Positions 1-10,155 of a DNA stretch of 64,000 nt are shown here, one piece after another; the stretch's first letter is position 1, and each line of letters starts with the position of its first letter. Source of the DNA: Pristionchus mayeri (lineage: Eukaryota; Nematoda; Chromadorea; Rhabditida; Neodiplogasteridae); contig BTRK01000003.1 of the NCBI GenBank assembly GCA_036245805.1, forward strand, positions 7,626,001 to 7,690,000, given 5' to 3'. The notes under the pieces are model-generated. The model made no database searches. It saw only the letters and a program-made list of their open reading frames with translations, and had not been told where the DNA came from. Made by a program: the position numbers and the translations under genes.

Positions 1-290
1 GGTGAGTACTGATTAATTAGGACTATATTGAAGTTTTGGGGGGCGTGAGCTGACGAGGAGAGATTATCGATTAATTATGGGATAATTATCCATTTTTGCG
101 CTAGACAGCTGACGAGAAGTGATTATTGATTTATCACGGTTTAACTATCAGCACTATGGGGGTTCGAATTACTGGATGTAAGCGAGAAACGAGAGGTTTA
201 ATCATTTCTTCTTGTAAACCATAGAAAATTGCCTGATGCAATTGATATTCGACGCCTTTTCAATGCCTTTGTTCACTTTCCGCCTGGCGC
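1..290. repeat. Intron-derived repeat, same orientation as 12780-13075
   Basis: This AT-rich stretch resembles 12780-13075, which is the intron upstream of the second exon of rhomboid copy 1. Shared blocks include the GAGCTGACGA motif and TTTGTTCACTTTCC near 267. The two stretches are in the same orientation, although the rhomboid exons beside them (544 onward against 12131 downward) lie on opposite strands, so a breakpoint falls between about 290 and 488. No gene is visible here; the 82-residue reading frame over 229-477 has no supporting splice or codon pattern. Confidence 0.6.
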
Positions 291-543
291 AGAGCAATCG
301 TCTGACTCTCTTCAGTTTACAGGCTCTCGAAGCAAGCAACCATTAAACCATGAACATTCGTATCCAAATAGGGAATGTTTATGTAAATTCACTCTCAATT
401 GTAACAATGTAGGGGATTGTGCAGAAGCGCAGAAATTGCCCGAGGAAATTGAATGTAGAGGGAGATATTTTCGATAAGCTCCAATAAGTATAGTAGCCCT
501 GTGATACATTAAGGCACCCGTACAGTAATCCTACCTTACTCAG

Positions 544-1870
544 GTGAACAAGCCCGTGCCCATCAGCCCGTGCCCCCCCGTGCTCATCATCTCCCCTAAC
601 AAACTCGAGGAAGTCTGGCGGTTCTTCACGTGAGTCATCGCTTGTTTGTTTGTTGTTGTTGTTGTTGCTTTACACTGCCGATGGATTAGCCAGATTATGG
701 TTCATGGCTCTCACTACCCGTTTAATTGAGAGACAGAGAGTTCGAAAGTAAAAGAGTGATGTGTCAAAGATCACCATGAAAGCTCATCTCCAAACATCAA
801 AGATTCTGAGATGTTGAGGGTGAATGTCTTTGAGAAAAGAAATGTATTGTTTTTGATTTTGCTACTAGCACGCCGACTAGATTGCTTCTTCCTCGTTTCG
901 ATTAATACATAGCCCTCGTGAAACACAGGCGTGACCAGTTCGTTTGACGCTGAACAAATTGAAACATTACTGCAATCGGTTAGAAAGATCCAAAGACCAA
1001 ACATCACCGAATCAGATTAGTCATGCCATTGCAAAAACTGGCTCTTGTCATCCTGTATTCGCTCTCACCACTCTGATTGACGAGATAGCGCGCAAAATGA
1101 AGGGAGTCCGACATTGCAAAACTGTCGTAGAGCGCCGCAACGTCGCGAGAATTCCGTATTGTACAAAGATGAAAGACCAATCATCGACAATTAAAGAACA
1201 AAGATCAATGGCCAACTATCCCATCTCAGATACGCCTTCGTCCACATCGGCATCTACCACATCGTCTTCAATGTCCTCACTCAGCTCATTCTCGGAATTC
1301 CGCTGGAGCTCGTGCATCAGTGGAGGACGATCCTAGTTTATATCGGAGGAATCATCTCGGGTGAGTAGGTAAAATTGGTGAATACACTTGATAGAATGGT
1401 AAACTGTGAATGACGGACCAAGCTTGTTGTAATTCCACTGAAAGTTGGCAAATCCATGTAGAAATCGTGTTGGAGGAATCATCTCTGTTTACTTTATGGC
1501 AATGTTACGAGAATAAGATGGGTAAAGATACGAGGAAGTTTTCAATTCTCATCAGCATGGAATCTTTTGAAGTGAGAAAACTAACGCCACAGCTTGATTT
1601 ATGTTTCAAGAAGAGCTGAAAACGTGATGTGTTGGTTGATGAGCAATGAGTTTCCCTATACTGGCAAAAAAATTAAGCCCCAAAAGTCCACTCATGAAGC
1701 TTTCTGCAATAATTAAGTATGTTAGGCCTATAAATTCTGTATTTTACTTTACTGTATCTACAGTATTGCTATGATCTCCGTCTGTATCGTATAGTAACCA
1801 CTCCATAATCTCTCCTATCCTCAGGTTCCCTTCTGGTCGCTGCAGTCGACCCGAAGGTGTACCTGGCTGG
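544..1870 (+). pseudogene. Rhomboid protease copy 3, 3'-truncated fragment
   Basis: Three exons of an EF-hand rhomboid (RHBDL-like) are readable. Exon 544-629 starts VNKPVP, ends SPNKLEEVWRFF and has an in-frame 9-base insertion relative to copy 1. Exon 1230-1360 encodes the second TM segment with the family pattern H-I-V-F-N (oxyanion-side His and Asn) and LGIPLELVHQW. Exon 1825-1870 starts GSLLVAAVDPKVYLAG. Splice sites are good (CAG/GTGAGT). The third exon loses homology right after the codons for LAG, just before the ASGG serine motif, and unrelated AT-rich DNA follows. No EF-hand or first-TM exon is found upstream. It therefore cannot encode an active protease and is best read as a truncated, inverted duplicate of copies 1 and 2. 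Confidence 0.8.
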
Positions 1871-1875
1871 AGGTC

Positions 1876-2663
1876 CTTGTCGAACTGGAATTTGAGGTTT
1901 TAGGGCAATTTTAATTCAATATTAAATCCATCTATTTGGCAACTTTTCAAAAAAAGATGCTCATTGTCGAATTGCTATTAAATTCAGGGTTTTTAAACTA
2001 ACAGACGCATTCTGTGTCATGTCAGGTCATTTTTAGTTCAGGCTGCTCATTTTGCTTCTTTTCAGCATGAAATGACCCCGCATTTTTAACTTTAAATTTT
2101 AATTTTCACCAGCTAAAGGCAATTATTTTTGCTCTCAGGGGATTGTCGGCATTTCTGTCGAGACATATTTAAAAAAAAAACAGTACTGTGAATCAATAAA
2201 TTTTTTTGGTGATTTTCCTGAATATAAGTTTGAGTTTCACGTATATCTCAAATGTAGTGATAATTCAGATGTCTGTTCAATGTTGCCCAGCTTCTCTAAT
2301 TCAATAATCAAAATCTCAACGATGTTAGCTATTTTACACGCAGCAGAAAGCCGCAGTAGCCAACGGGCGGCATCTAACCCCAATTATTTCATTGGTATTC
2401 CGATTTCTTGCACTGTACGTGTCCTAATCTCCATTCAGCTATTACTCTCTGTCATTTCACCACTAATGACTTCGCGTGGGAAAGTTGAGTTTCACGGATG
2501 CATCATGAGATCTGCGGATTCTCAAGTCTGATGCAGCTTGCATGGCTCGTAGTAAAATGGGACATAGCCAAATATCAAATCTAGACTTGGTCTAATGTTG
2601 AAATCTGTAGTCCCTTACAGAATCAAACGCAGCCTATTTTGCACGGCCGTGCATGGTTTTACT
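1876..2663. other. No gene seen
   Basis: AT-rich sequence between the broken rhomboid copy 3 and a mariner-type element. I see no splice-bounded exon, RNA gene or repeat that I can name. The 83-residue frame at 2280-2531 has no recognisable feature. Confidence 0.5.
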
Positions 2664-3583
2664 ATCAGGCTGGTGCGAAAGTCTTGCGGTTTTTTGAGTC
2701 CGTACTTTGAGCTATCATAATTCTCTCGTCCCAAATCACAATGACTAACAAACTATATCAGTATTTAGTTGTATGCTTGTACTTTACATACACACATATC
2801 ATTCAATCCGATATCGCAATCAACACAATAAATTATGATAAACCCAATTGCAAGTGATGCTCAACATTTTCCATTAAATGTATTTTACTGAATATTTGTT
2901 GGCAAAATTCACGAAACCCATACTGATGTCTGAGAAGTATTGCGTATACCCTTTCAGAAAATATGTTTCAACTGTCTCTCGATTAAGTTTTGGCCGAATT
3001 ACATGCTATTGAAAATAAGCGGTCGACGCCGGTTACGTGTAACTTGTTCGCATTTTTTGCATCGAAAACCAAGCATACAGGCTTCACTACGAGTGCGTTA
3101 TATTCACCCACCAAGAGGCTTTATTCTCAAAAAAGAAAATTGGCGCCTGCCCCTTTCTCGTTTCAGAAAATTTGAATTTTTCATTTTTCAAAAATATGCG
3201 AAATCAACATAAAAAATGTAATGTGTAGTCATTTATAGATCAATGCATTTCTCAAAAGGATGTAACTTCCATCATCAATGAGAAAAAGTAAAAGTATGCA
3301 TAGCGTAAAGATGGGAGCTTCATATAACCACAAGGAATTGATCATTCATGCTTTAGAGGAAACATAATATTGAGAAATGTGTTGGTTTCGATGGATAAAT
3401 TTTCGCAATTTTAACTTTGTCCTGCACGCGCCTCTCCGATTGGGCAATGCTGATAGGGTGCGCATATGAAAGAGTATGCAAGGCCTCATTATTAATTAAT
3501 ATACGAAAGGTCATCGGTCAAACTGAAAGGAAGATGGAAGGCAAAATATCAAAAAACCGCAAGACTTTTGCACCAACCTAATA
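2664..3583. mobile_element. Non-autonomous mariner-type element, about 0.9 kb
   Basis: The ends are inverted copies of the mariner-like terminus TTAGGTTGGTGCAAAAGTC, followed by TTGCGGTTTTTTGA. The left end reads CAGGCTGGTGCGAAAGTC at 2666 and the right end is its complement, finishing CACCAACCTAA at about 3582, with TA at the borders. The interior has no readable transposase motif (no D-E-K-W or SPDL block), so it is probably a deletion derivative moved by a mariner transposase. Confidence 0.75.
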
Positions 3584-4373
3584 TTATGTGCTACCACACC
3601 CCACCTGACTGCCCCTCCCTGCCATTTCACCACTGATTCTCCCTCCCATTCAGCCTACGATAATTTGCACTGTCATTCATCCGCCCGTTTTCACGCATCA
3701 ATGGCAGATTCGAGCGTACTCTCTCCAAACTGCATGTTATCTCGTCACAGAGAGGCGAAAGAGAGCGAGAGCGTGTGTGGATTGGGGAGAATCTAGAGAG
3801 TCAGACAAAGCGAGAGGGTATGGCATTCGGAGAGAGTACAGTGATCTTCGCCGCGATGACATGGCGTGCCCGCAAGAATGCCGCGTGCTCTCCTCGAATC
3901 ATACACTCTCTCGCCTGCTCTCTTCAATTTGAGTACTCTCTCGCCCTTGGCTAGGCGCCAGGCAAAATTTGTTAATGTGGCATTCCGCATGACTCTATGT
4001 ATTTACAGTGGAGGGGATGAGCAAGGGATTGGGAGATGACCGATGACCAGATTTCACTAGAGATTGATTAGAGATAGTACGACCAAAGGATTTTTCGGTC
4101 TCATCACAATACGCCTATCTCAATTCTTATGATGCGATTCATACGCATGGAGGAATTTACAAACCATGATCAGAATAAAATGCTAGATAATTGATGGATG
4201 CTTTAGGTTTCACGAATAACTCAAGATCTGCTCAGCGTCCGTTGATTGATTCGATTGTAGCGGCTCGGCTCAGGAAAAAACAACTATTGCTTTTGATACA
4301 GCATAAACAGTAGTGTGTGCGATTAGAAAACGTCGCCTTGTCGAAATTCTAACAGCGTGAGCCAAATTAGTAA
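3584..4373. other. No gene seen; GAGAG-rich intergenic DNA
   Basis: Contains purine/pyrimidine-rich strings such as CGAGAGCG and CTCTCTCGCC around 3740-3970, a sequence style that recurs in many intergenic parts of the window. From about 4200 it resembles 8325-8470 (shared GATCTGCTCAGCGTC versus ATATCTGCTCAGCGTC), marking the start of the tandem duplication that carries rhomboid copy 2. Confidence 0.5.
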
Positions 4374-4480
4374 TCGTCACACTCACCGCCCGGAAGAGCC
4401 GCTTCCAGCTGACGCACTCGCTCTGACTCTCGCAGGATATCTCGTAGCGGGACTTGGGCGAGATAGGACCGATCATCTGC
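4374..4480 (-). pseudogene. Second, frameshifted copy of the orphan terminal exon
   Basis: Reads (minus) MIGPISPKSRYEISCES, then ECVSWKRLFRAVS, matching the intact exon at 8470-8583. Where the intact copy ends with the acidic tail EDDEY and a stop, this one has a 4-base deletion, so the frame runs on into VTITNLAH. It lies downstream of rhomboid copy 2, as the intact exon lies downstream of copy 1, and is part of the same tandem duplication. It is likely a decayed duplicate. Confidence 0.65.
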
Positions 4481-5410
4481 GTCGTTTTTAGAAATGTATT
4501 TTCGAAACTAATTAGCATTATTCAATTGCAAATGGTGGATTTTGATACAGATGACTCTATTCATGCTGTGTACTCTACCACCAGTCTCACCGGTGAGAGA
4601 GTACGCTGGATGAAGGGCATTCCTTGTGCAGCCATCCCTAATAAAAACACTGAACGATAATAATGTAAACAATGTTTTAATTCATGGAGGCTTGAAATAA
4701 TTATACCATCAAATTGCTATTCGGGATCGAGCATAGTGGAATGTTTATCGTAATCTTCAACGGAGAATAAGCACAAAATACTGGCAATCGTAATTCACAA
4801 TTAACGAGATATGAAACAGACAGATAGGTGCACCAGAGATGGCTTGGCAAGGAAGGAGTAATGGTCTGACTCTCCTCGATTTGACCATTGCTCCAAGAAA
4901 GACCATTGCTCCAAGAAAGGACTCCTTTCGTTATGCTTGCTTTCTCACTGGTCCGATAAGCCAGAGAACACAAGAACTAAAAGAGTTATTTCTCTTCAAG
5001 CTATCCCTACTTTCGAATGTAATCAGTGAGGCTTGAAGGCGTAAGAAAGGACAACGATAGATGAGCAATCGAGATATGTACAATAAGTGATCGACTTCCG
5101 TGAGAATGCCAAAAAATAAATCGATAGTCTCATGTTACAGTTTCCAAAGGCAGATCAGAAGGCAAAATTCGCAATTGGAATGCATCATCAGCGTCAGTGT
5201 ATGGTAGAGATATCAAAATTCAGGAAGACAAAAAGAGATTACAAATTATGCGGACAATAAAATCGATGATGGATCAGTATCGTCGAAAGTTCTTGAATGG
5301 GAAAGCGAAAGGGAACTCAGTCATTCTTGTTACAGTAAACAAAGCAAGATAAATCGATCATCATACGGTCGGTCATAGAAAAATCAATCGATAATTTCGA
5401 TTCCAGTAGA
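4481..5410. other. Duplicated intergenic segment, no gene seen
   Basis: Counterpart of 8590-10155: shared blocks include GGAATGTTTATCG (4738 and 9717) and the stretch just 3' of the rhomboid stop codon. The other copy has an extra TTAA MITE that is absent here. A short local duplication of GACCATTGCTCCAAGAAAG occurs at about 4884-4917. No exon is recognisable. Confidence 0.5.
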
Positions 5411-7495
5411 TCAGAAGACCTTCGGTGCAATGATCATTACAATGCAGACGATAGTGAAGATAATGTAGGCTACAAGGGCAGCATACCACACCTTCTGCTC
5501 CCATCTGTAAAGGGAGGATTACGGTAGAGGGGATTAATCGATTGCGGTTTCATTGTCAACATTAAAATGCAATGCTAGAAATATGGAAATGAAGAAGTAC
5601 GGTATCGAATAGTAATCGATCGAATGTTGGTATGATTTGAATACTTTTGAAATATTGTGAATCGTGTAACCAACAAATTCTCTCGACCATTGATTATTTT
5701 CATAAATTTTATGACACATAACTATTGCTTGATGAGCGCGTATCCCAACAATTATTATTTTTTAAATTCGAAATTCTGGTGAACATAATCTTATCGTCGT
5801 TCTCGATCATTACTTGAGGTTATTCAACACATAATTCTTGCGGTATCACATCGTTTTTTTTCCTTAATGTTTGACGGTGTCATACCTGTGCTTTCTGAAG
5901 TTGCGCAGCAGTACGATTCCGAGCAGAACTCCGGCCACGAAACCGCCGATATGAGAGACGTACGAGATCTGGAGTACGGCAGGATTACGGTAGATATTAA
6001 ATATTGATTGCTCATAAGTCATTATTCGACATCTGCTTCTATTGATGTGTGGGGTCGACTGCTACCCTATTTCTCTCGAGGGCGCGCAATTAGGAGATCT
6101 ACCGTATACCTCATTTCGAAGGAATACCTTATTGATCTGCTCATCGAGGAAGTACCGCTGGTATACTGCCACTCCGGCATCAGAACCGATGAGAATGAAG
6201 AGGGCAAGGGCGCGAACGGGCGCGAACTCCATCTCCGACCAATTCATGATCTGGAATTTGGGGTTACTGTATAATAGGGTTACTGCAGGAAAGGGTTACG
6301 TACAGTATACTGGAGTTACTGGATTTGAATTGAGTGCCCCTCAACGAACATTAGTTGCATGGGACCTCTCCTACTATGTATTTCGAAACAAAATCAGATC
6401 TCTAACCGTTCGTATACCCAAATATATCGAGCTCCTCATCCAAGGTGTTAGTTCAGTGAGAGATATAATGTGAATCAGTCATTGCGTAACTCTTGCAGAA
6501 CGCCGCAGCGACTAATTTTGACTTTTATGTACAAAAACTCACCAATTCCGCGAGAGGAGCAGCGAGGAGGGCGTAGACTCCGCCCGATGCGCCAGCCAGG
6601 TACACCTTCGGGTCGACTGCAGCGACCAGGAGGGAACCTGAGGATAGGAGAGGATAGGGGAGGATAGGATTACTGTAGATGCAGTAAGAGAAAATAGGAA
6701 AATAATTGGACTTTGTAGGCCTAACAAAATTAATGTTTTGAGAAGGCTTCACTGAATAGGCGTCATATGAGTTTGAATTATATTTTTTACCATGTGTGGA
6801 CGATACATTGCACATCAACCAACACATCACGTTTTCAGCTCTTCTTGAAACATAAATTAGGCTAGAATCTGGAGTGTTAGTTTTCTCACTCGAAAAGAAT
6901 CCATGTGCATGAGAATTAAATGTTTCCTCGCTCTCTCACCAATGTTATTCACGTAATATTTTATTGCACTCACACGAGATTATTCCTCCCACACGATTTC
7001 TACATGAATTTGCCAATTTCCGGAATTACTAGATCCAATAGCATCACACTGGGTATAGTTAAAGAGGAATAAATGCAAATTCGCGCCCGGTTGGAATATG
7101 TTCCACCTAGAGACGCACTCTCTTAAAGTCGCATGCTATCTCGCCCCCTTCCCTGAGCTTTCCCTGATCTGGCTCCCAGCCAATTAGCTATAACTCTATT
7201 CGGAATGGAGAAATCATTGTGAAAATTTCGGAGATTCTTATCGTTGTGGAGCTCTAGGCGGTGCATAAGATAGCTTCTAAAATTGAAATTTGAATTTACT
7301 CCTCCTTTAACTTCTACTGGATAGGGCAGGTAATATAATGGACAGTTATGTAACATTTACTCACCCGAGATGATTCCTCCGATATACACTAATATAGTCC
7401 TCCACTGGTGCACGAGTTCCAGCGGGATTCCCAGAATGAGCTGAGTGAGGACGTTGAAGACGATGTGGTAAATACCGATGAGGACGAACGCGTAT
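5411..7495 (-). CDS. Rhomboid intramembrane serine protease copy 2, 5'-incomplete but with full catalytic half
   Basis: Five exons join in phase on the minus strand: 7495-7365, 6637-6543, 6250-6128, 5968-5886 and 5504-5411. Rhomboids cleave TM substrates within the membrane with a Ser-His dyad. The first exon carries YAFVLIGIYHIVFN and LGIPLELVHQW (TM2 and the His/Asn oxyanion side). The second has the catalytic serine motif LAGASGGVY (Ser codon about 6587-6585). The third starts IMNWSEMEFAPVRAL and encodes a TM segment. The fourth has the catalytic histidine in SHIGGFVAG (His codon about 5953-5951). The last encodes a final TM segment and ends IAPKVF-stop. Donors and acceptors are all GT/AG. 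The first exon begins in phase 2, and no EF-hand, TM1 or initiator exon lies upstream before the duplicated copy at 8.4 kb. It is therefore a 5'-truncated paralogue unless an unseen first exon exists. Confidence 0.75.
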
Positions 7496-7834
7496 CTGAG
7501 ATGTTAGTTTTTGAGTTTTAGTCGTTGATCATATCCTATGTATCGCTCCTTGTCGATCATACTCAGAGACAGGGAGACTCTGCATTGCTAGTATTGCACA
7601 ATATTCCTTTCGCCGGGGAAAAGTGAGAAAGCGAAATGTAATTAAATTTGACCTGGCAAGATGCCAGATTTTCTCTCTACAGGAAAAGCAGGAAAAATAA
7701 GCTTCGATATTTGAAACGGTTCTGAAACCTATCGCAATTCTCAGAGTCTATCACAATTGAAAATATTTGCGTTCATAGTCAGTCTGAAACAGAAGTTATT
7801 AAGCTCGGGTTCCCAAAATTGCATGATGCCACAT
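7496..7834. other. No gene seen upstream of rhomboid copy 2
   Basis: The exon that should precede the TM2 exon (VNKPVP... in copies 1 and 3) is absent here, and I see no alternative start exon or promoter element. The sequence diverges from copy 1 just upstream of the acceptor at 7496. Confidence 0.5.
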
Positions 7835-8085
7835 TTAATTAATTATCGCTCGTGGATATCTTTTCTTTCCATTTTCAATGTTTTCTGACCTAGTCATACC
7901 GATTTCTATTGAAAAAAACCGAAAATTTCAATACTTCCCAAAATCACATTTTTTTACGAAATTTTTCAGATTTCATGATTTTATGAAGTATTGAAATCTC
8001 CGGTATTTTCAATGGAATTTGGTATAAATGGGGCAGTAAACATTGAAAACGGAAAGAAAAGATATCCACGAGCGATAATTACTTA
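7835..8085. repeat. Palindromic foldback element, about 250 bp
   Basis: Outer arms are inverted copies: ATTATCGCTCGTGGATATC at about 7842 and its complement ending at about 8082, followed inward by TTTTCTTTCC/GGAAAGAAAA and TTTTCAATGTTT/AACATTGAAAA. There is no coding content. It is either a small MITE or a foldback repeat; the target duplication is not clear. Confidence 0.7.
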
Positions 8086-8469
8086 AATATGACACACGAG
8101 GTTCGCCATGTTTGAGGACAAAAAGCGATGAATACTATACCATCGATTTTCTTGAAAATTTTTTTCCTTCTTGAAAATGAACTTCATTGCTGACCAATGG
8201 GGCTGACCTAAGGATTTCGCGGTCTCCTCAAAACAATTATATATATTATTTCATGAGTCCTATACGATCAGGGAGCATCAAAACATGTATAGAATAATTG
8301 CAATGCGAAAACGGTTCATGGATGTTTTCGGCTTCAGGGATTGCTCAATATCTGCTCAGCGTCAGTTGATTGATGCGTCCGCGAGACATCATTGAAAAAA
8401 TATCTATTTGTACGGTAGTGCGTGATTAGAAAACGTCGTCCTATCGAAATTCTAACTGCGTGAGCCAAA

Positions 8470-8583
8470 TTAGTATTCGTCGTCCTCGCTCACCGCACGG
8501 AAGAGCCGCTTCCAGCTGACACACTCGCTCTGGCCCTCGCACGACATCTCGTAGCGGAACTTTGGCGAGATCGGGCCGCTCAT
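8470..8583 (-). CDS. Orphan terminal exon, 37 residues plus stop
   Basis: A CAG acceptor precedes an exon open in phase 0 starting MSGPISPKFRYEMSC and ending CVSWKRLFRAVSEDDEY-stop. It is conserved at 4374-4480, where changes include a 4-base deletion. The charged C-terminus and coding-like third-position bias on G/C stand out from the AT-rich surroundings. I do not recognise the protein. It could be the last exon of a separate gene downstream of rhomboid copy 1 or an alternative 3' exon of it; the phase after the rhomboid histidine exon (phase 2) does not fit the latter. Upstream exons were not found. Confidence 0.5.
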   Translation of the reverse strand: MSGPISPKFRYEMSCEGQSECVSWKRLFRAVSEDDEY

Positions 8584-10155
8584 CTGCGAATTATCGATTT
8601 TTTTAAACTGCATTTTCGAAACTATTCAGCATTATTCGATTGGAACAGGTGGGTATTCGATACAGAGGACTCTCTTAATTCTGAGTGCTCAGACATTCAA
8701 GAAAGCACTCAGAATGAATTGTGTAATGACAAGCCATGCCTACCTGATTTGGCAAACGGAATCGATGGCAAACGGAATCGATGGTGCTTTCTCTCTAGGG
8801 ATGGCTTGGAAATAATTTTGTATCTTCATTCCGCATATTTATATGGATAATCTTTTGTTAGAATATATTCTTTCATCGATCAGACTGACTCAAGAATCAT
8901 CCCAAACTCATTTTTGCCGGTCCGAAAAGTAGCTCAATTGGTGTTTCTCACAAAAAGAACTCGAAAGATCCAGTAGTGTTTCCTTAGATGCTTTCGCGGG
9001 AATTGTTCACAAAACTGTTAGAACTGTGTTTCACGAGATCTATCTGTTGCTTGGAATACTGAGGAGGCAATTCTTTCTTGCCTATTGATTTACAAATTCA
9101 AAGTAGCTCAGCCGGATATTTTCTGCACAAACAAATAATCAAAAAAAAATCAACTTTAAAGAAGGGGTAACACTAATGAATGTTAGGGAGTCCCACCACG
9201 AAGATATTGCGCTCGCAATGGGACACTGTAGCTAATTTATCCCGATAAAGAGACAAAAATTATGTAGAGCGGGCGAAACATAAACGAACTAGCCGCAACC
9301 CTGCGCTGTCAATGAACTTTGCGCGTATGTAAATAGCCTCAGAGCTGTTTGTGGAACTTTGGATAAAGTGATTCATGATCGGACTGCTCGCTTCTAATAC
9401 TCATTACAGTGGCTCATTGAATTAATTTTTCGTGTTACTCCTTCTTTAATACCTCATTGCAGTCATGACGGAAACTGCAATTGCACTGAACTGCCAACAT
9501 GCAACGCGCGACTGGAAGCTGACTAGGAGGCACGAACGATGGGAGCAACGCCCGCCCTGCCCAGCCTTTTCTAATTTATTTTTAATTAAAAAATTTAATA
9601 AATAAATGATCAATAAATTGAATTTCTCGCACTCAAAACCATCATCCAACAATGGAAACTCTATATCACTGCTCTTTTTTAGTCAATTAATTTACTAATT
9701 AATCGGGAATAATGGAATGTTTATCGCAAAGGTCAACGGTGACTAAGCACTAGTTTTCACAATGTTTTCAATCAAGGAGGATTGAATGCGGATGAACGAG
9801 CAGTCGGGATATGTACAATAAGTAGTGCAAGAGTTGAGAATACATATGAAAAGCATCAGTCGATAATCTCATGATAGTATCCACATGTAGATTTGCAAGG
9901 GACTGCATTTTCAAAGTTTGTCTAGAGTAGAGAAAATCGAAAGGCGGGCAGATCGAAGATATTACAAATTATGCTGACAACGAAATCGATGATTCAACAG
10001 CATCCTCAAAAGACATTGAAGGGAAACGTGAAAGGGAGTCAATCGTTCCTGATACAGTAAACAACATATGTAAAGTTCATTATACGGAGAATCAATCATA
10101 CGTCACCCTCGAGTAGGTCAGAATGAAATCAATCGATAATCTCAATGCCAGTAGA
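8584..10155. other. Duplicated intergenic segment with a MITE insertion
   Basis: Counterpart of 4481-5410, enlarged by a TTAA MITE at 9156-9449 and further AT-rich DNA. No exon is recognisable. The reading frame on the minus strand at 9446-9652 has no supporting feature. Confidence 0.45.
9156..9449. mobile_element. TTAA-flanked MITE (family 1), 294 bp
   Basis: Begins TTAAAGAAGGGGTAACAC and ends with the inverted version GTGTTACTCCTTCTTTAA, so TTAA is present at both ends, as expected of piggyBac-type target duplications. Internal blocks GGGAGTCCCACCACGAAG and the CTCAGAGCTGT region are shared with the copy at 56870-57154. No transposase is encoded; it needs an element in trans. Confidence 0.85.

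Noticed and set aside
2940..3212. 90-residue frame as a possible transposase remnant in the 2.7-3.6 kb element
   Set aside because: None of the mariner motifs (TDEK, D-N-A-R-H, SPDL) is present in any frame.
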